Source: Ralstonia pickettii DTP0602
GTDB lineage: Bacteria; Pseudomonadota; Gammaproteobacteria; Burkholderiales; Burkholderiaceae
Assembly: GCA_000471925.1 (NCBI GenBank)
Contig: CP006667.1
Span: 2,356,001 to 2,420,000 of the forward strand
Length of the DNA stretch: 64,000 nucleotides
Reading direction: 5' to 3'
In this document: positions 26,253 through 36,738 of the stretch, one piece after another
How the letters are laid out: each line of letters starts with the position of its first letter
Numbering within the stretch: position 1 is the first letter of the stretch
Translations under genes and position numbers: made by a program
Notes under the pieces: model-generated
What the model saw: the letters and a program-made list of their open reading frames with translations, nothing else
Database searches by the model: none
Told to the model about the DNA's origin: nothing

Positions 26253-26334
26253 GGTGCGATGCGGCGTGTGAAGCGTGGTGAAACGCGTGGCGAACAGGCG
26301 TACAGTGCTGGCACATTGTCCGCCACCCCGGGCC

Positions 26335-26383
26335 GGATTTCAACTTTGAAATCCACATTTGCGGCCGTGAAATGCAAATGTGG
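26335..26383. promoter_or_regulatory. Two overlapping palindromes, candidate PrpR enhancer sites
   Basis: First palindrome: GGATTTCAA (26335-26343) and TTGAAATCC (26346-26354), a perfect 9-bp inverted repeat with a 2-base centre. Second: CCACATTTGC (26353-26362) and GCAAATGTGG (26374-26383), a perfect 10-bp repeat with an 11-base spacer. The two share 2 bp. They stand about 100-150 bp upstream of the -24/-12 element, which is where sigma-54 activators bind. Assignment to PrpR is inference. Confidence 0.6.
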
Positions 26384-26483
26384 CTAAATCATGGCATGCG
26401 ACAATGCGGCAAGTTTGGCACCATGCCCGCCAGCCCAGTACTGGCAAGGGCTGGAGAGATTTCATGGCAGCCGGCGCAAAGGC

Positions 26484-26498
26484 TGGCACACCCCTTGC
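26484..26498 (+). promoter_or_regulatory. Sigma-54 (-24/-12) promoter of the prp operon
   Basis: TGGCAC-ACCCC-TTGC has the GG and GC dinucleotides exactly 10 bases apart, as in the consensus TGGCACG-N4-TTGC. Transcription would start near 26510, giving a leader of about 25 bases to the prpB ATG at 26536. It agrees with a GAFTGA-containing PrpR encoded alongside. Confidence 0.8.
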
Positions 26499-26535
26499 GA
26501 TATTGGCTCGTCCTGTTCACCCAACGCATACGCCA

Positions 26536-27444
26536 ATGACCTACTCCGCTTCCGACCTCGCGCGCTCCGCTGGCGCCCGTTTCCGCCAGGCGCTTGCCGA
26601 CGAGCATCCGCTGCAGGTGGTCGGCACCATCAACGCCAACCACGCCCTGCTGGCCAAGCGTGCCGGCTACCGTGCCATCTACCTGTCGGGTGGCGGCGTC
26701 GCCGCCGGCTCGCTGGGGCTGCCCGACCTGGGCATCTCCAACCTGGACGACGTGCTGACCGACATCCGCCGCATCACCGACGTGTGCGACACGCCGCTGC
26801 TGGTGGACGTTGATACCGGCTTCGGCGCCTCGGCTTTCAACGTGGCCCGCACCACCAAGTCGCTGATCAAGTTCGGCGCCGCGGCCATGCATATCGAGGA
26901 CCAGGTCGGCGCCAAGCGCTGCGGCCACCGCCCGAACAAGGAAATCGTCACGCAGGGTGAAATGGTCGACCGCATCAAGGCCGCCGTCGACGCCCGCACC
27001 GACGAGAACTTTGTCATCATGGCCCGCACCGACGCGCTCGCCGTGGAAGGCCTGGACAAGGCCATCGAGCGCGCCGTGGCGTGCGTGGAAGCCGGCGCCG
27101 ACGCCATCTTCCCGGAAGCCATGACCGACCTCGGCATGTACCGCAAGTTTGTCGACGCGGTGAAGGTGCCGGTGCTGGCCAATATCACTGAATTCGGCGC
27201 CACGCCACTGTTCACCACAGATGAACTCGGCGGCGCCGGGGTGTCGATGGTGCTGTACCCGCTGTCGGCCTTCCGCGCCATGAACAAGGCGGCAGAAAAT
27301 GTGTACGCGGCCATCCGCCGCGACGGCACGCAGAAGAACGTGGTCGATACCATGCAGACCCGCTCGGAGCTCTACGAGAGCATCGGCTACCACGACTTCG
27401 AGCAAAAGCTCGACGCCCTGTTCGCGCAAGGCAAGGGCAAGTAA
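26536..27444 (+). CDS. prpB: 2-methylisocitrate lyase
   Basis: A 302-residue member of the isocitrate lyase/PEP mutase superfamily. It splits 2-methylisocitrate into pyruvate and succinate, the last step of the methylcitrate cycle. The catalytic loop [11 protein letters not shown] places the active cysteine at residue 129. Metal and substrate residues are in [10 protein letters not shown] and MHIEDQVG, and FPEAMTDL is intact. It is the first gene behind the sigma-54 element. The ATG gives the usual length, although no strong ribosome site is seen. Its own stem-loop follows before prpC. Confidence 0.97.
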   Translation: MTYSASDLARSAGARFRQALADEHPLQVVGTINANHALLAKRAGYRAIYLSGGGVAAGSLGLPDLGISNLDDVLTDIRRITDVCDTPLLVDVDTGFGASAFNVARTTKSLIKFGAAAMHIEDQVGAKRCGHRPNKEIVTQGEMVDRIKAAVDARTDENFVIMARTDALAVEGLDKAIERAVACVEAGADAIFPEAMTDLGMYRKFVDAVKVPVLANITEFGATPLFTTDELGGAGVSMVLYPLSAFRAMNKAAENVYAAIRRDGTQKNVVDTMQTRSELYESIGYHDFEQKLDALFAQGKGK

Positions 27445-27462
27445 GACAAGACAGACACAGGC

Positions 27463-27485
27463 ACGGCCGGGCATGCTCCGGCCGT
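27463..27485 (+). other. Stem-loop between prpB and prpC
   Basis: Eight-bp perfect arms (ACGGCCGG / CCGGCCGT) with a 7-base loop lie 18 bp after the prpB stop and are followed by TT. It could trim or stabilise the prpB message or cause partial termination. Confidence 0.5.
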
Positions 27486-27534
27486 TTGGCCGGAACCGGC
27501 CAACAACATACAGGCATCACACAAGGAGACCCAG

Positions 27535-28692
27535 ATGTCCGAAGCGCAACCGCTCGCCGCTCCCAAGCCCAAGAAATCCGTCGCCCTGTCGGGCGTGACC
27601 GCCGGCAATACCGCGCTGTGCACGGTCGGCCGTACCGGCAACGACCTGCACTACCGCGGCTACGACATCCTCGATATCGCCGACACCTGCGAGTTCGAGG
27701 AAATCGCCCACCTGCTGGTGCACGGCAAGCTGCCGACCAAGGCTGAACTGGCCGCCTACAAGGCCAAGCTCAAGTCCCTGCGCGGCCTGCCCGCCAACGT
27801 CAAGGCCGCGCTGGAATGGGTCCCCGCCAGCGCCCACCCGATGGACGTGATGCGCACCGGCGTGTCGGTGCTCGGCACCGTGCTGCCGGAGAAGGAAGAC
27901 CACAACACCCCGGGCGCGCGCGATATCGCCGACCGCCTGATGGCCAGCTTCGGCTCGATGCTGCTGTACTGGTACCACTACAGCCACAACGGCCGCCGCA
28001 TCGAGGTGGAAACCGACGATGACTCCATCGGCGCACACTTCCTGCACCTGCTGCACGGCGAGAAGCCGTCGGAGCTGTGGGAGCGCGCCATGCACACGTC
28101 GATGATCCTGTACGCGGAGCACGAGTTCAACGCCTCGACCTTCGCCGCGCGCGTGGTCGCCGGCACGGGCTCGGACATGTACTCGGCCATCTGCGGTGCG
28201 ATCGGCGCGCTGCGCGGGCCCAAGCATGGCGGCGCCAACGAAGTGGCTTTCGAGATCCAGAAGCGCTACGACAACCCGGATGAAGCGCAGGCCGACATCA
28301 CCCGCCGCGTCGAGAACAAGGAAGTCGTGATCGGCTTCGGCCACCCGGTGTACACCATCAGCGACCCGCGCAACCAGGTGATCAAGGAAGTGGCCCGGAA
28401 GCTGTCGAAGGATGCCGGCTCGATGAAGATGTTCGATATTGCCGAGCGCCTGGAAACGGTGATGGGGGACATCAAGAAGATGTTCCCGAACCTGGACTGG
28501 TTCAGCGCGGTGAGCTACCACATGATGGGCGTGCCGACGGCGATGTTCACGCCGCTGTTCGTGATTGCGCGTACCTCGGGCTGGGCCGCGCACATCATCG
28601 AGCAGCGCATCGACAACAAGATCATTCGTCCGAGCGCCAACTACACCGGTCCGGAGGACCTGAAGTTCGTGCCGATCAAGGATCGCAAGTAA
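27535..28692 (+). CDS. prpC: 2-methylcitrate synthase
   Basis: A 385-residue citrate synthase-family enzyme that condenses propionyl-CoA with oxaloacetate to 2-methylcitrate. Catalytic histidines are in GPKHGGANE and GFGHPVY, and the aspartate in [10 protein letters not shown]. The N-terminal GLRGVTAG-type region reads [14 protein letters not shown] and [12 protein letters not shown], typical of PrpC rather than the larger hexameric GltA. An AAGGAG ribosome site is 7 bases from the ATG. Position between prpB and acnD fits the operon order known in Cupriavidus. A weak side activity with acetyl-CoA is common in the family. Confidence 0.97.
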   Translation: MSEAQPLAAPKPKKSVALSGVTAGNTALCTVGRTGNDLHYRGYDILDIADTCEFEEIAHLLVHGKLPTKAELAAYKAKLKSLRGLPANVKAALEWVPASAHPMDVMRTGVSVLGTVLPEKEDHNTPGARDIADRLMASFGSMLLYWYHYSHNGRRIEVETDDDSIGAHFLHLLHGEKPSELWERAMHTSMILYAEHEFNASTFAARVVAGTGSDMYSAICGAIGALRGPKHGGANEVAFEIQKRYDNPDEAQADITRRVENKEVVIGFGHPVYTISDPRNQVIKEVARKLSKDAGSMKMFDIAERLETVMGDIKKMFPNLDWFSAVSYHMMGVPTAMFTPLFVIARTSGWAAHIIEQRIDNKIIRPSANYTGPEDLKFVPIKDRK

Positions 28693-28748
28693 GACCGGCT
28701 GCCGGTTTGCTCCGCGTCGGGTTGCATTGATCCGAGCCTGCGGGCAAG

Positions 28749-28788
28749 GGGGTAGTTGGTCGCTGACACCGGGCCACTACCCCTTTTT
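28749..28788 (+). terminator. Intrinsic terminator-like element between prpC and acnD
   Basis: GGGGTAGT (28749-28756) pairs perfectly with ACTACCCC (28776-28783). With a one-base bulge, two further G-C pairs extend the stem. TTTTT (28784-28788) follows at once. This is the layout of a rho-independent terminator placed inside the operon, ending 25 bp before the acnD start. Partial termination would reduce acnD, prpF and prpD relative to prpB and prpC. Confidence 0.65.
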
Positions 28789-28813
28789 CATACCAATATT
28801 GATTCCCTACACC

Positions 28814-31441
28814 ATGAATTCTGCAAACCGCAAACCGCTACCGGGCACCAAGCTGGATTACTTCGACGCGCGCGCCGCGGTCGAGGCCATCCAGCCGGGT
28901 GCCTACGACAAGCTGCCGTACACGTCGCGCGTGCTGGCAGAAAACCTGGTGCGCCGCTGCGACCCGGCCACGCTGACCGATTCGCTGAAGCAACTGATCG
29001 AGCGCAAGCGCGAGCTGGACTTCCCGTGGTTCCCCGCGCGCGTGGTCTGCCACGACATCCTGGGCCAGACCGCGCTGGTCGACCTGGCCGGCCTGCGCGA
29101 CGCCATTGCCGACCAGGGCGGCGACCCCGCCAAGGTCAATCCCGTGGTGCCGGTGCAGCTGATCGTCGACCACTCGCTGGCGGTGGAATGCGGCGGCTTC
29201 GATCCCGATGCCTTCGCCAAGAACCGAGCCATCGAAGACCGGCGCAACGAAGACCGTTTCCATTTCATCGACTGGACCAAGAAGGCGTTCAAGAACGTCG
29301 ATGTGATCCCGCCGGGCAATGGCATCATGCACCAGATCAACCTGGAGAAGATGTCGCCGGTGATCCACGCCGAAGTGAATGGTAACGGCCGCGGCGTGGC
29401 CTACCCCGATACCTGCGTCGGCACCGACAGCCACACCCCGCACGTGGATGCGCTGGGCGTCATCGCCATCGGCGTGGGCGGCCTGGAAGCCGAAAACGTG
29501 ATGCTCGGCCGCGCCTCGTGGATGCGCCTGCCGGATATCGTCGGCGTGGAGCTGACCGGCAAGCGCCAGCCCGGCATCACCGCCACCGACATCGTGCTGG
29601 CCCTGACCGAATTCCTGCGCAAGGAAAAAGTGGTCGGCGCCTACCTGGAGTTCCGCGGCGAAGGCGCCTCGAGCCTGACGCTCGGCGACCGCGCCACCAT
29701 CTCCAACATGGCCCCCGAATACGGCGCCACCGCGGCGATGTTCTTTATCGACGAGCAGACCATCGAATACCTGCGCCTGACCGGCCGAACCGACGAGCAG
29801 CTCAAGCTGGTCGAGACGTATGCCAAGACTGCAGGGCTGTGGGCGGATTCGCTGAAGAACGCCGAGTACGAGCGCGTGCTGAAGTTCGACCTGTCGAGCG
29901 TGGTGCGCAACATGGCCGGCCCGTCCAACCCGCACAAGCGCCTGCCGACCTCCGCCCTGGCCGAGCGCGGCATCGCCGTGGACCTGGACAAGGCCCGCGC
30001 GCAGGAAGCCGAAGGTCTGATGCCGGACGGCGCGGTGATCATCGCCGCCATCACCAGCTGCACCAACACCAGCAACCCGCGCAACGTGATCGCCGCCGCC
30101 CTACTGGCGCGCAACGCCAATGCGCGTGGCCTGGCGCGCAAGCCGTGGGTCAAGTCGTCGCTGGCGCCCGGCTCCAAGGCCGTCGAGCTGTACCTGGAAG
30201 AAGCCAGGCTGCTGCCGGACCTGGAAAAGCTCGGCTTCGGCATCGTGGCCTTTGCCTGCACCACGTGCAACGGCATGTCCGGCGCGCTGGATCCCAAGAT
30301 CCAGCAAGAGATCATCGACCGCGACCTGTACGCCACGGCTGTGCTGTCCGGCAACCGCAACTTCGACGGCCGCATCCACCCGTACGCCAAGCAGGCCTTC
30401 CTGGCCTCGCCGCCGCTGGTGGTCGCCTACGCCATCGCCGGCACCATCCGCTTCGACATCGAGAAGGACGTGCTGGGCACGGACCAGGACGGCAAGCCGG
30501 TGTACCTGAAGGACATCTGGCCGACTGACGAAGAGATCGACGCGATCGTCAAGCAAAGCGTGAAGCCCGAGCAGTTCCGCAAGGTCTACGAACCGATGTT
30601 CGCGCTGACCGCGGAAACCGGCGAGAGCGCCGCGCCGCTGTACGACTGGCGCCCGCAGAGCACCTACATCCGCCGCCCGCCCTACTGGGAAGGCGCGCTG
30701 GCCGGCGAGCGCACGCTCCAGGGCCTGCGTCCGCTGGCGGTGCTGGGCGACAACATCACCACCGACCACCTGTCGCCGTCCAACGCGATCCTGCTCGACA
30801 GCGCTGCCGGCGAATACCTGGCCAAGATGGGCCTGCCGGAAGAGGACTTCAACTCGTACGCGACTCACCGCGGCGACCACCTGACCGCGCAGCGCGCCAC
30901 CTTCGCCAACCCGACGCTGATCAATGAAATGGCCGTGATCGACGGCCAGGTCAAGAAGGGTTCGCTGGCGCGCATCGAGCCGGAAGGCAAGGTCGTGCGC
31001 ATGTGGGAAGCGATCGAGACCTACATGGACCGCAAGCAGCCGCTGATCATCATCGCCGGCGCGGACTATGGCCAGGGCTCGTCGCGCGACTGGGCCGCCA
31101 AGGGCGTGCGCCTGGCCGGCGTGGAAGTCATCGTCGCCGAGGGCTTCGAGCGCATCCACCGCACCAACCTGATCGGCATGGGTGTTCTGCCGCTGGAGTT
31201 CAAGGCGGGCGTGAACCGGCTGACGCTGGGGCTGGATGGCACGGAGACCTATGACGTGATCGGCGAACGCCAGCCGCGTGCGACGCTGACGCTGGTGGTC
31301 CATCGCAAGAACGGCGAGCGTGTGGAAGTGCCGGTGACGTGCCGCCTGGACAGCGATGAGGAAGTGTCGATTTACGAGGCCGGTGGCGTGCTGCAGAGGT
31401 TTGCGCAAGACTTCCTGGAGTCGACGAAGGCTGCCGCGTAA
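28814..31441 (+). CDS. acnD: 2-methylcitrate dehydratase, Fe/S-dependent (aconitase AcnD/AcnM)
   Basis: An 875-residue aconitase homologue that, together with PrpF, dehydrates 2-methylcitrate towards 2-methyl-cis-aconitate. The [4Fe-4S] cysteines are in AAITSCTNTSNP and in FACTTCNGMSG. The aconitase swivel domain carries YGQGSSRDWAAKG and GFERIHRTNLIGMG. The length matches AcnD. No clear ribosome site precedes the ATG at 28814, and an upstream extension of the frame runs through the terminator-like hairpin, so it was not used. It replaces or supplements the PrpD route, since both acnD and prpD are kept here. Confidence 0.96.
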   Translation: MNSANRKPLPGTKLDYFDARAAVEAIQPGAYDKLPYTSRVLAENLVRRCDPATLTDSLKQLIERKRELDFPWFPARVVCHDILGQTALVDLAGLRDAIADQGGDPAKVNPVVPVQLIVDHSLAVECGGFDPDAFAKNRAIEDRRNEDRFHFIDWTKKAFKNVDVIPPGNGIMHQINLEKMSPVIHAEVNGNGRGVAYPDTCVGTDSHTPHVDALGVIAIGVGGLEAENVMLGRASWMRLPDIVGVELTGKRQPGITATDIVLALTEFLRKEKVVGAYLEFRGEGASSLTLGDRATISNMAPEYGATAAMFFIDEQTIEYLRLTGRTDEQLKLVETYAKTAGLWADSLKNAEYERVLKFDLSSVVRNMAGPSNPHKRLPTSALAERGIAVDLDKARAQEAEGLMPDGAVIIAAITSCTNTSNPRNVIAAALLARNANARGLARKPWVKSSLAPGSKAVELYLEEARLLPDLEKLGFGIVAFACTTCNGMSGALDPKIQQEIIDRDLYATAVLSGNRNFDGRIHPYAKQAFLASPPLVVAYAIAGTIRFDIEKDVLGTDQDGKPVYLKDIWPTDEEIDAIVKQSVKPEQFRKVYEPMFALTAETGESAAPLYDWRPQSTYIRRPPYWEGALAGERTLQGLRPLAVLGDNITTDHLSPSNAILLDSAAGEYLAKMGLPEEDFNSYATHRGDHLTAQRATFANPTLINEMAVIDGQVKKGSLARIEPEGKVVRMWEAIETYMDRKQPLIIIAGADYGQGSSRDWAAKGVRLAGVEVIVAEGFERIHRTNLIGMGVLPLEFKAGVNRLTLGLDGTETYDVIGERQPRATLTLVVHRKNGERVEVPVTCRLDSDEEVSIYEAGGVLQRFAQDFLESTKAAA

Positions 31442-31455
31442 GCAGAAGCCGATGG

Positions 31456-31493
31456 TTTTCTCCCCTCTCCCGCTTGCGGGAGAGGGGAGAAAA
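31456..31493. repeat. REP-like inverted repeat, copy 1 (acnD-prpF gap)
   Basis: Perfect 18-bp arms starting TTTTCTCCCCTCTCCCGC, a TT loop, and the reverse complement. The core CTCTCCCGC-TT-GCGGGAGAG recurs at 35657-35680. It would form a very stable hairpin in the prp mRNA. A short dispersed intergenic repeat is the likely nature. Confidence 0.75.
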
Positions 31494-31574
31494 CAAGCGC
31501 CGCGCTTTGCTTCTCCCAGGATTGATTCCTAAGCTGTGACAAGGCCCCCTGGCCTAACCCGGACAAAGATTCCC

Positions 31575-32765
31575 ATGGCCCACGTACCCCAGATCAAAAT
31601 CCCCGCCACCTACATCCGTGGCGGCACCAGCAAAGGCGTGTTCTTCCGTCTGCAGGACCTGCCCGAGACCGCGCAGGTCCCCGGCCCGGCCCGCGACGCG
31701 CTGCTGATGCGCGTGATCGGCAGCCCCGACCCCTACGGCAAGCAGATCGACGGCATGGGCGGTGCCACCTCCAGCACCAGCAAGACCGTGATCGTGTCGA
31801 AGAGCACGCGCCCCGACCACGATGTCGACTACCTGTTCGGCCAGGTTTCGATCGACCAGTCCTTTGTCGACTGGAGCGGCAACTGCGGCAACCTGTCTGC
31901 CGCGGTCGGCCCGTTCGCCATCAGCGCGGGCCTGGTCGATCCCGGCCGCGTGCCGCAGAACGGCGTCGCGATCGTACGCATCTGGCAGGCCAATATCGGC
32001 AAGACCATCGTCGGCCATGTGCCCATCATCAATGGCGAAGTCCAGGAAACTGGTGATTTCGAGCTGGACGGCGTGACCTTCCCGGCCGCCGAAGTGCAGC
32101 TCGAATTCATGGACCCGGCCGCCGAGGAAGAAGGTGCCGGCGGCGCGATGTTCCCGACCGGCAACGTGGTCGACGACCTGGAAGTGCCGGGCGTGGGCAC
32201 ACTCAAGGCAACGATGATCAACGCCGGCATCCCGACCATTTTCGTCAACGCGGAGAGCATCGGCTACACCGGCACCGAGCTGCAGGACGCCATCAACAGC
32301 GACACCAAGGCGCTGGCGATGTTCGAGACGATCCGTGCCTACGGTGCGCTGCGCATGGGCCTGATCAAGGACGTGGACGAGGCCGCCAAGCGCCAGCACA
32401 CGCCCAAGGTCGCCTTTGTGGCCAAGCCGGTGGACTACGTCGCTTCCAGCGGCAAGAAGGTCGCTGCGGCTGATGTCGACCTGCTGGTGCGCGCGCTGTC
32501 GATGGGCAAGCTGCACCACGCCATGATGGGCACGGCAGCGGTGGCGATCGGCACCGCTGCGGCGATCCCCGGCACGCTGGTCAACCTGGCCGCCGGCGGT
32601 GGCGAGCGCAGCGCGGTGCGTTTCGGGCATCCGTCCGGTACGCTGCGCGTGGGCGCCGAGGCGCAGCAGGTGGATGGCGAATGGGTGGTGAAGAAGGCCA
32701 TCATGAGCCGCAGCGCGCGCGTACTGATGGAAGGCTGGGTGCGTGTGCCCGGCGACGCGTTCTGA
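31575..32765 (+). CDS. prpF: 2-methylaconitate cis-trans isomerase
   Basis: A 396-residue protein of the diaminopimelate-epimerase-like fold. It isomerises the product of AcnD so that the standard methylcitrate route can continue. Family marks are [15 protein letters not shown] near the N terminus, [33 protein letters not shown] with a conserved cysteine, and [12 protein letters not shown] near the C terminus. Length and order (directly after acnD) are standard. The ATG gives a product beginning [13 protein letters not shown]. The gap to acnD holds the REP-like hairpin. Co-occurrence with acnD is the strongest support. Confidence 0.96.
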   Translation: MAHVPQIKIPATYIRGGTSKGVFFRLQDLPETAQVPGPARDALLMRVIGSPDPYGKQIDGMGGATSSTSKTVIVSKSTRPDHDVDYLFGQVSIDQSFVDWSGNCGNLSAAVGPFAISAGLVDPGRVPQNGVAIVRIWQANIGKTIVGHVPIINGEVQETGDFELDGVTFPAAEVQLEFMDPAAEEEGAGGAMFPTGNVVDDLEVPGVGTLKATMINAGIPTIFVNAESIGYTGTELQDAINSDTKALAMFETIRAYGALRMGLIKDVDEAAKRQHTPKVAFVAKPVDYVASSGKKVAAADVDLLVRALSMGKLHHAMMGTAAVAIGTAAAIPGTLVNLAAGGGERSAVRFGHPSGTLRVGAEAQQVDGEWVVKKAIMSRSARVLMEGWVRVPGDAF

Positions 32766-32790
32766 TCTAAGCCACCTCGCGAGGCTGCTC

Positions 32791-34248
32791 ATGTCTGCTA
32801 CTGACACGCCGTCCGCCAAACGCCCCGATCCGGACCAGGTACTGGTCGACATCGTCGACTATGTCACGCGCTACGAGATCAAGAGCGGCCTCGCCTACGA
32901 TACCGCCCGCAACTGTTTGATCGACACGCTCGGTTGCGGGCTCGAAGCCCTGTCCTATCCGGCCTGCACCAAGCTGCTCGGCCCCATCGTCCCCGGCACG
33001 ATCGTGCCCAACGGTGCGCGCGTGCCCGGCACCCAGTTCCAGCTCGATCCGGTCCAGGCCGCGTTCAACATCGGCACGATAATCCGCTGGCTGGATTTCA
33101 ACGACACCTGGCTGGCGGCCGAATGGGGCCATCCATCGGACAATCTCGGCGGCATCCTCGCCACCGCCGACTGGATCTCGCGCAACAACATCGCCGCCGG
33201 CCGCAAGCCGCTGACGATGAAGGCGGTGCTGACGGCCATGATCAAGGCGCATGAGATCCAGGGCTGCATCGCGCTGGAGAACTCGTTCAACAAGGTCGGG
33301 CTCGACCATGTGGTGCTGGTCAAGGTGGCCTCGACTGCCGTGGTCGCGCAGATGCTGGGGCTGACGCGCGACGAGATCATCAACGCCGTATCGCTGGCAT
33401 GGGTGGACGGGCAAAGCTTGCGAACCTATCGCCATGCGCCCAACACCGGCAGCCGCAAGAGCTGGGCCGCCGGCGACGCCACCAGCCGCGCGGTGCGTCT
33501 GGCGCTGATCGCGCGCACCGGCGAGATGGGCTATCCGTCGGTGCTGACGGCGAAGACCTGGGGCTTCTATGACGTGCTGTTCAAGGGGCAGCCGTTCAAG
33601 TTCCAGCGGCCTTACGGCTCGTACGTGATGGAGAACATTCTGTTCAAGATCTCGTTCCCGGCCGAGTTCCATGCGCAGACCGCGGTGGAAGCCGCCATGC
33701 GCCTGCATGGCTCGCTGGCGCTGGCGGGGCGCAGTGCCGCCGATATCGCCGCGATCACCATCCGCACCCATGAGGCGTGCCTGCGCATCATCGACAAGAA
33801 AGGTCCCCTCAATAATCCCGCCGACCGCGACCACTGCATCCAGTACATGGTGGCGGTGCCACTGCTGTTCGGCCGGCTGACTGCCGCCGATTACGAGGAC
33901 AACGTCGCCGCCGACCCGCGCATCGACGTGTTGCGCGACAAGATCACGTGCGTCGAGGACCCGGCGCTGACGCGCGACTATCACGATCCCGACAAGCGCT
34001 CGATCGCCAATGCGCTGACCGTGACGCTGAACGACGGCACCGTGCTTGACGAGGTGCTGGTCGAATACCCGCTCGGCCACAAGCGCCGTCGCGCGGAAGG
34101 TATCCCGCTGCTGGTGGGGAAATTCCGCAGCAACCTGGCGCGGCGTTTTCCGCCGAAGCAGCAAGAGGCCATCCTGGCCGTATCGCTCGACCAGGCCAGG
34201 CTGGAAGGGGTGACGGTCAATGAGTACCTCGATATGTATGCAATTTGA
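32791..34248 (+). CDS. prpD: 2-methylcitrate dehydratase PrpD
   Basis: A 485-residue MmgE/PrpD-family dehydratase without iron-sulfur cluster, acting on 2-methylcitrate. Recognisable segments are [21 protein letters not shown] (quoted in part), [36 protein letters not shown] and the C-terminal [21 protein letters not shown] site lies 6 bases before the ATG, 25 bp after the prpF stop. Keeping both PrpD and AcnD/PrpF gives two dehydration routes, or lets PrpD handle a different isomer. It is the last gene of the operon by position. Confidence 0.96.
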   Translation: MSATDTPSAKRPDPDQVLVDIVDYVTRYEIKSGLAYDTARNCLIDTLGCGLEALSYPACTKLLGPIVPGTIVPNGARVPGTQFQLDPVQAAFNIGTIIRWLDFNDTWLAAEWGHPSDNLGGILATADWISRNNIAAGRKPLTMKAVLTAMIKAHEIQGCIALENSFNKVGLDHVVLVKVASTAVVAQMLGLTRDEIINAVSLAWVDGQSLRTYRHAPNTGSRKSWAAGDATSRAVRLALIARTGEMGYPSVLTAKTWGFYDVLFKGQPFKFQRPYGSYVMENILFKISFPAEFHAQTAVEAAMRLHGSLALAGRSAADIAAITIRTHEACLRIIDKKGPLNNPADRDHCIQYMVAVPLLFGRLTAADYEDNVAADPRIDVLRDKITCVEDPALTRDYHDPDKRSIANALTVTLNDGTVLDEVLVEYPLGHKRRRAEGIPLLVGKFRSNLARRFPPKQQEAILAVSLDQARLEGVTVNEYLDMYAI

Positions 34249-34389
34249 GTTATCACTCAGGCACCTTCATGCCGAATTGGCATAACCATTCCGCCGAGCC
34301 TCCCGCGCCAAATTCTCCTAACGTATAGTCTCAGCCGCTGCCCGTCCGAGGCCTGGAACACAGGCCCGTCGCGAGTTGCCATCGACTGA

Positions 34390-35601
<1,212 letters not shown>

Positions 35602-35629
35602 TGATGTCGTGGAGCGGGCGGTCTCGCCG

Positions 35630-36595
35630 CTAAACGCTCCTGCCCTCTCCCCCGGCCCCTCTCCCGCTTGCGGGAGAGGGAAGCAAACCGGCGGCTGTAT
35701 CGGCCAGCGGCAGTTCCCTGGCCTGCCCTGCTTCTGTCCCCTCCTCCTCCCGCTCCAGCCATTGCCGCGGCGATTCGCCCAGCCGTGCGCTGAACGCCCG
35801 CGACAGCGCCGACGCATTGGCATAGCCCAGCTCCAGCGCCACCGACTTGACCGGCCGCCCGAGCCGCAATTGGGCCTGCGCCAGTGACAGCCGCCAGTCG
35901 GTCAGGTAATCGGCCGGCGGCTGGCCCACGATGCGCCGGAACGCGGCGGCAAACGCGCTGCGCGACATGCCCGCGCGCTCGGCCATGCGGGGCAGGTCCC
36001 ACGCCGCGCCCGGATCCTCATGCAGCGCCACCAGCGCGCGCGCCAGGCGCGGGTCCGACAGCCCGGCGATCAGGCCGGCCTGGATGCCGGCTTCTTCGTG
36101 ATAGTCGATCAGCCAGCGCAGCAGCTGGATCAGCACGACTTCGAACAGCCGGTCGGCCAGCAGGCGGTGGCCGCAGCGCACCTGGCCGGCTTCTGCGAAC
36201 AGTAGCGACAGCGCCTGCTCCAGGCCCGCCACGCGTGCCAGCGGCAAGGCGATCAGGGGCGGCAGCGCGCGCACCACGGGGTTGCGCGCGCCACCGTCGA
36301 AATCGAGCGCAGCGCAAATGAAATCCGATCCTTCCTCTGGCGGGTTGTGGAACATGTGGTGGATCGGGCGCGGATAGAACAGCAGCGTCGGCTCATCGAA
36401 TCGCAGTGTCGCGGGGAGTCCGGAACCAGGCGTGTGCCGCAGTTCCAGCTCGCCGCGCCGAAGGACGTGCAGGAAACCGCGGCCCGGCTGTGCCGCGAAC
36501 TGCGTCAGGCCGCACAGCGGGCCCTGGTGGAACAGGTGGGCGCGGGCGCGGAAGCGCTCCAGCAAGGCGGAAAGGCGGTCTACCGGCTGAGGCAT
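35630..36595 (-). CDS. AraC-family transcriptional regulator with repeat-derived C-terminal tail
   Basis: A 321-residue regulator. Residues 1-180 are a cupin-type sensor domain (LHVLRRGELELRH, LLFYPRPIHHMFHNPP). Residues of about 190-290 are the double helix-turn-helix (DLPRMAERAGMSRSAFAAAFRR, quoted in part, then VKSVALELGYANASALSRAF). The last roughly 20 residues (LLPSPASGRGAGGEGRSV) are encoded by the REP-like repeat at 35657-35680. The native stop was therefore probably lost or displaced when the repeat inserted. It is divergent from the carboxymuconolactone decarboxylase-like gene, a frequent pairing, and is its probable regulator. Confidence 0.92.
   Translation of the reverse strand: MPQPVDRLSALLERFRARAHLFHQGPLCGLTQFAAQPGRGFLHVLRRGELELRHTPGSGLPATLRFDEPTLLFYPRPIHHMFHNPPEEGSDFICAALDFDGGARNPVVRALPPLIALPLARVAGLEQALSLLFAEAGQVRCGHRLLADRLFEVVLIQLLRWLIDYHEEAGIQAGLIAGLSDPRLARALVALHEDPGAAWDLPRMAERAGMSRSAFAAAFRRIVGQPPADYLTDWRLSLAQAQLRLGRPVKSVALELGYANASALSRAFSARLGESPRQWLEREEEGTEAGQARELPLADTAAGLLPSPASGRGAGGEGRSV
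35657..35680. repeat. REP-like inverted repeat, copy 2 (inside the AraC gene end)
   Basis: CCCTCTCCCGC-TT-GCGGGAGAGGG, perfect 11-bp arms with the same core and loop as the copy at 31456-31493. It lies in the 3' part of the AraC coding frame and about 55 bp past the asparaginase stop, so it may also act as a terminator for ansB. Confidence 0.75.
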
Positions 36596-36629
36596 GGCGA
36601 TTGGGTCACTTTAACTAGCTGGACGAATC

Positions 36630-36655
36630 GATATGTTTTCAGGATGAAACGTATC
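36630..36655. promoter_or_regulatory. Inverted repeat in the AraC / CMD divergent region
   Basis: GATATGTTT (36630-36638) and AAACGTATC (36647-36655) form a 9-bp inverted repeat with one mismatch and an 8-base spacer. The 143-bp region separates two divergent genes, so this is a candidate regulator-binding site. Confidence 0.4.
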
Positions 36656-36738
36656 TCATAGTACGCCATGGACGACCATACTGAATTCCAAGGCGATCGC
36701 AACGCCTTTTCCCTTCCACCAAGACCAAGGAGTCCACC

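Noticed and set aside
26309..26323. Second sigma-54-like element in the prpR-prpB gap
   Set aside because: It has TGGCAC at the right place, but the -12 part reads CCGC rather than TTGC, and it lies more than 200 bp from prpB.
30101..31408. Minus-strand open frame opposite acnD
   Set aside because: His/Arg/Ala-rich shadow with no motif.
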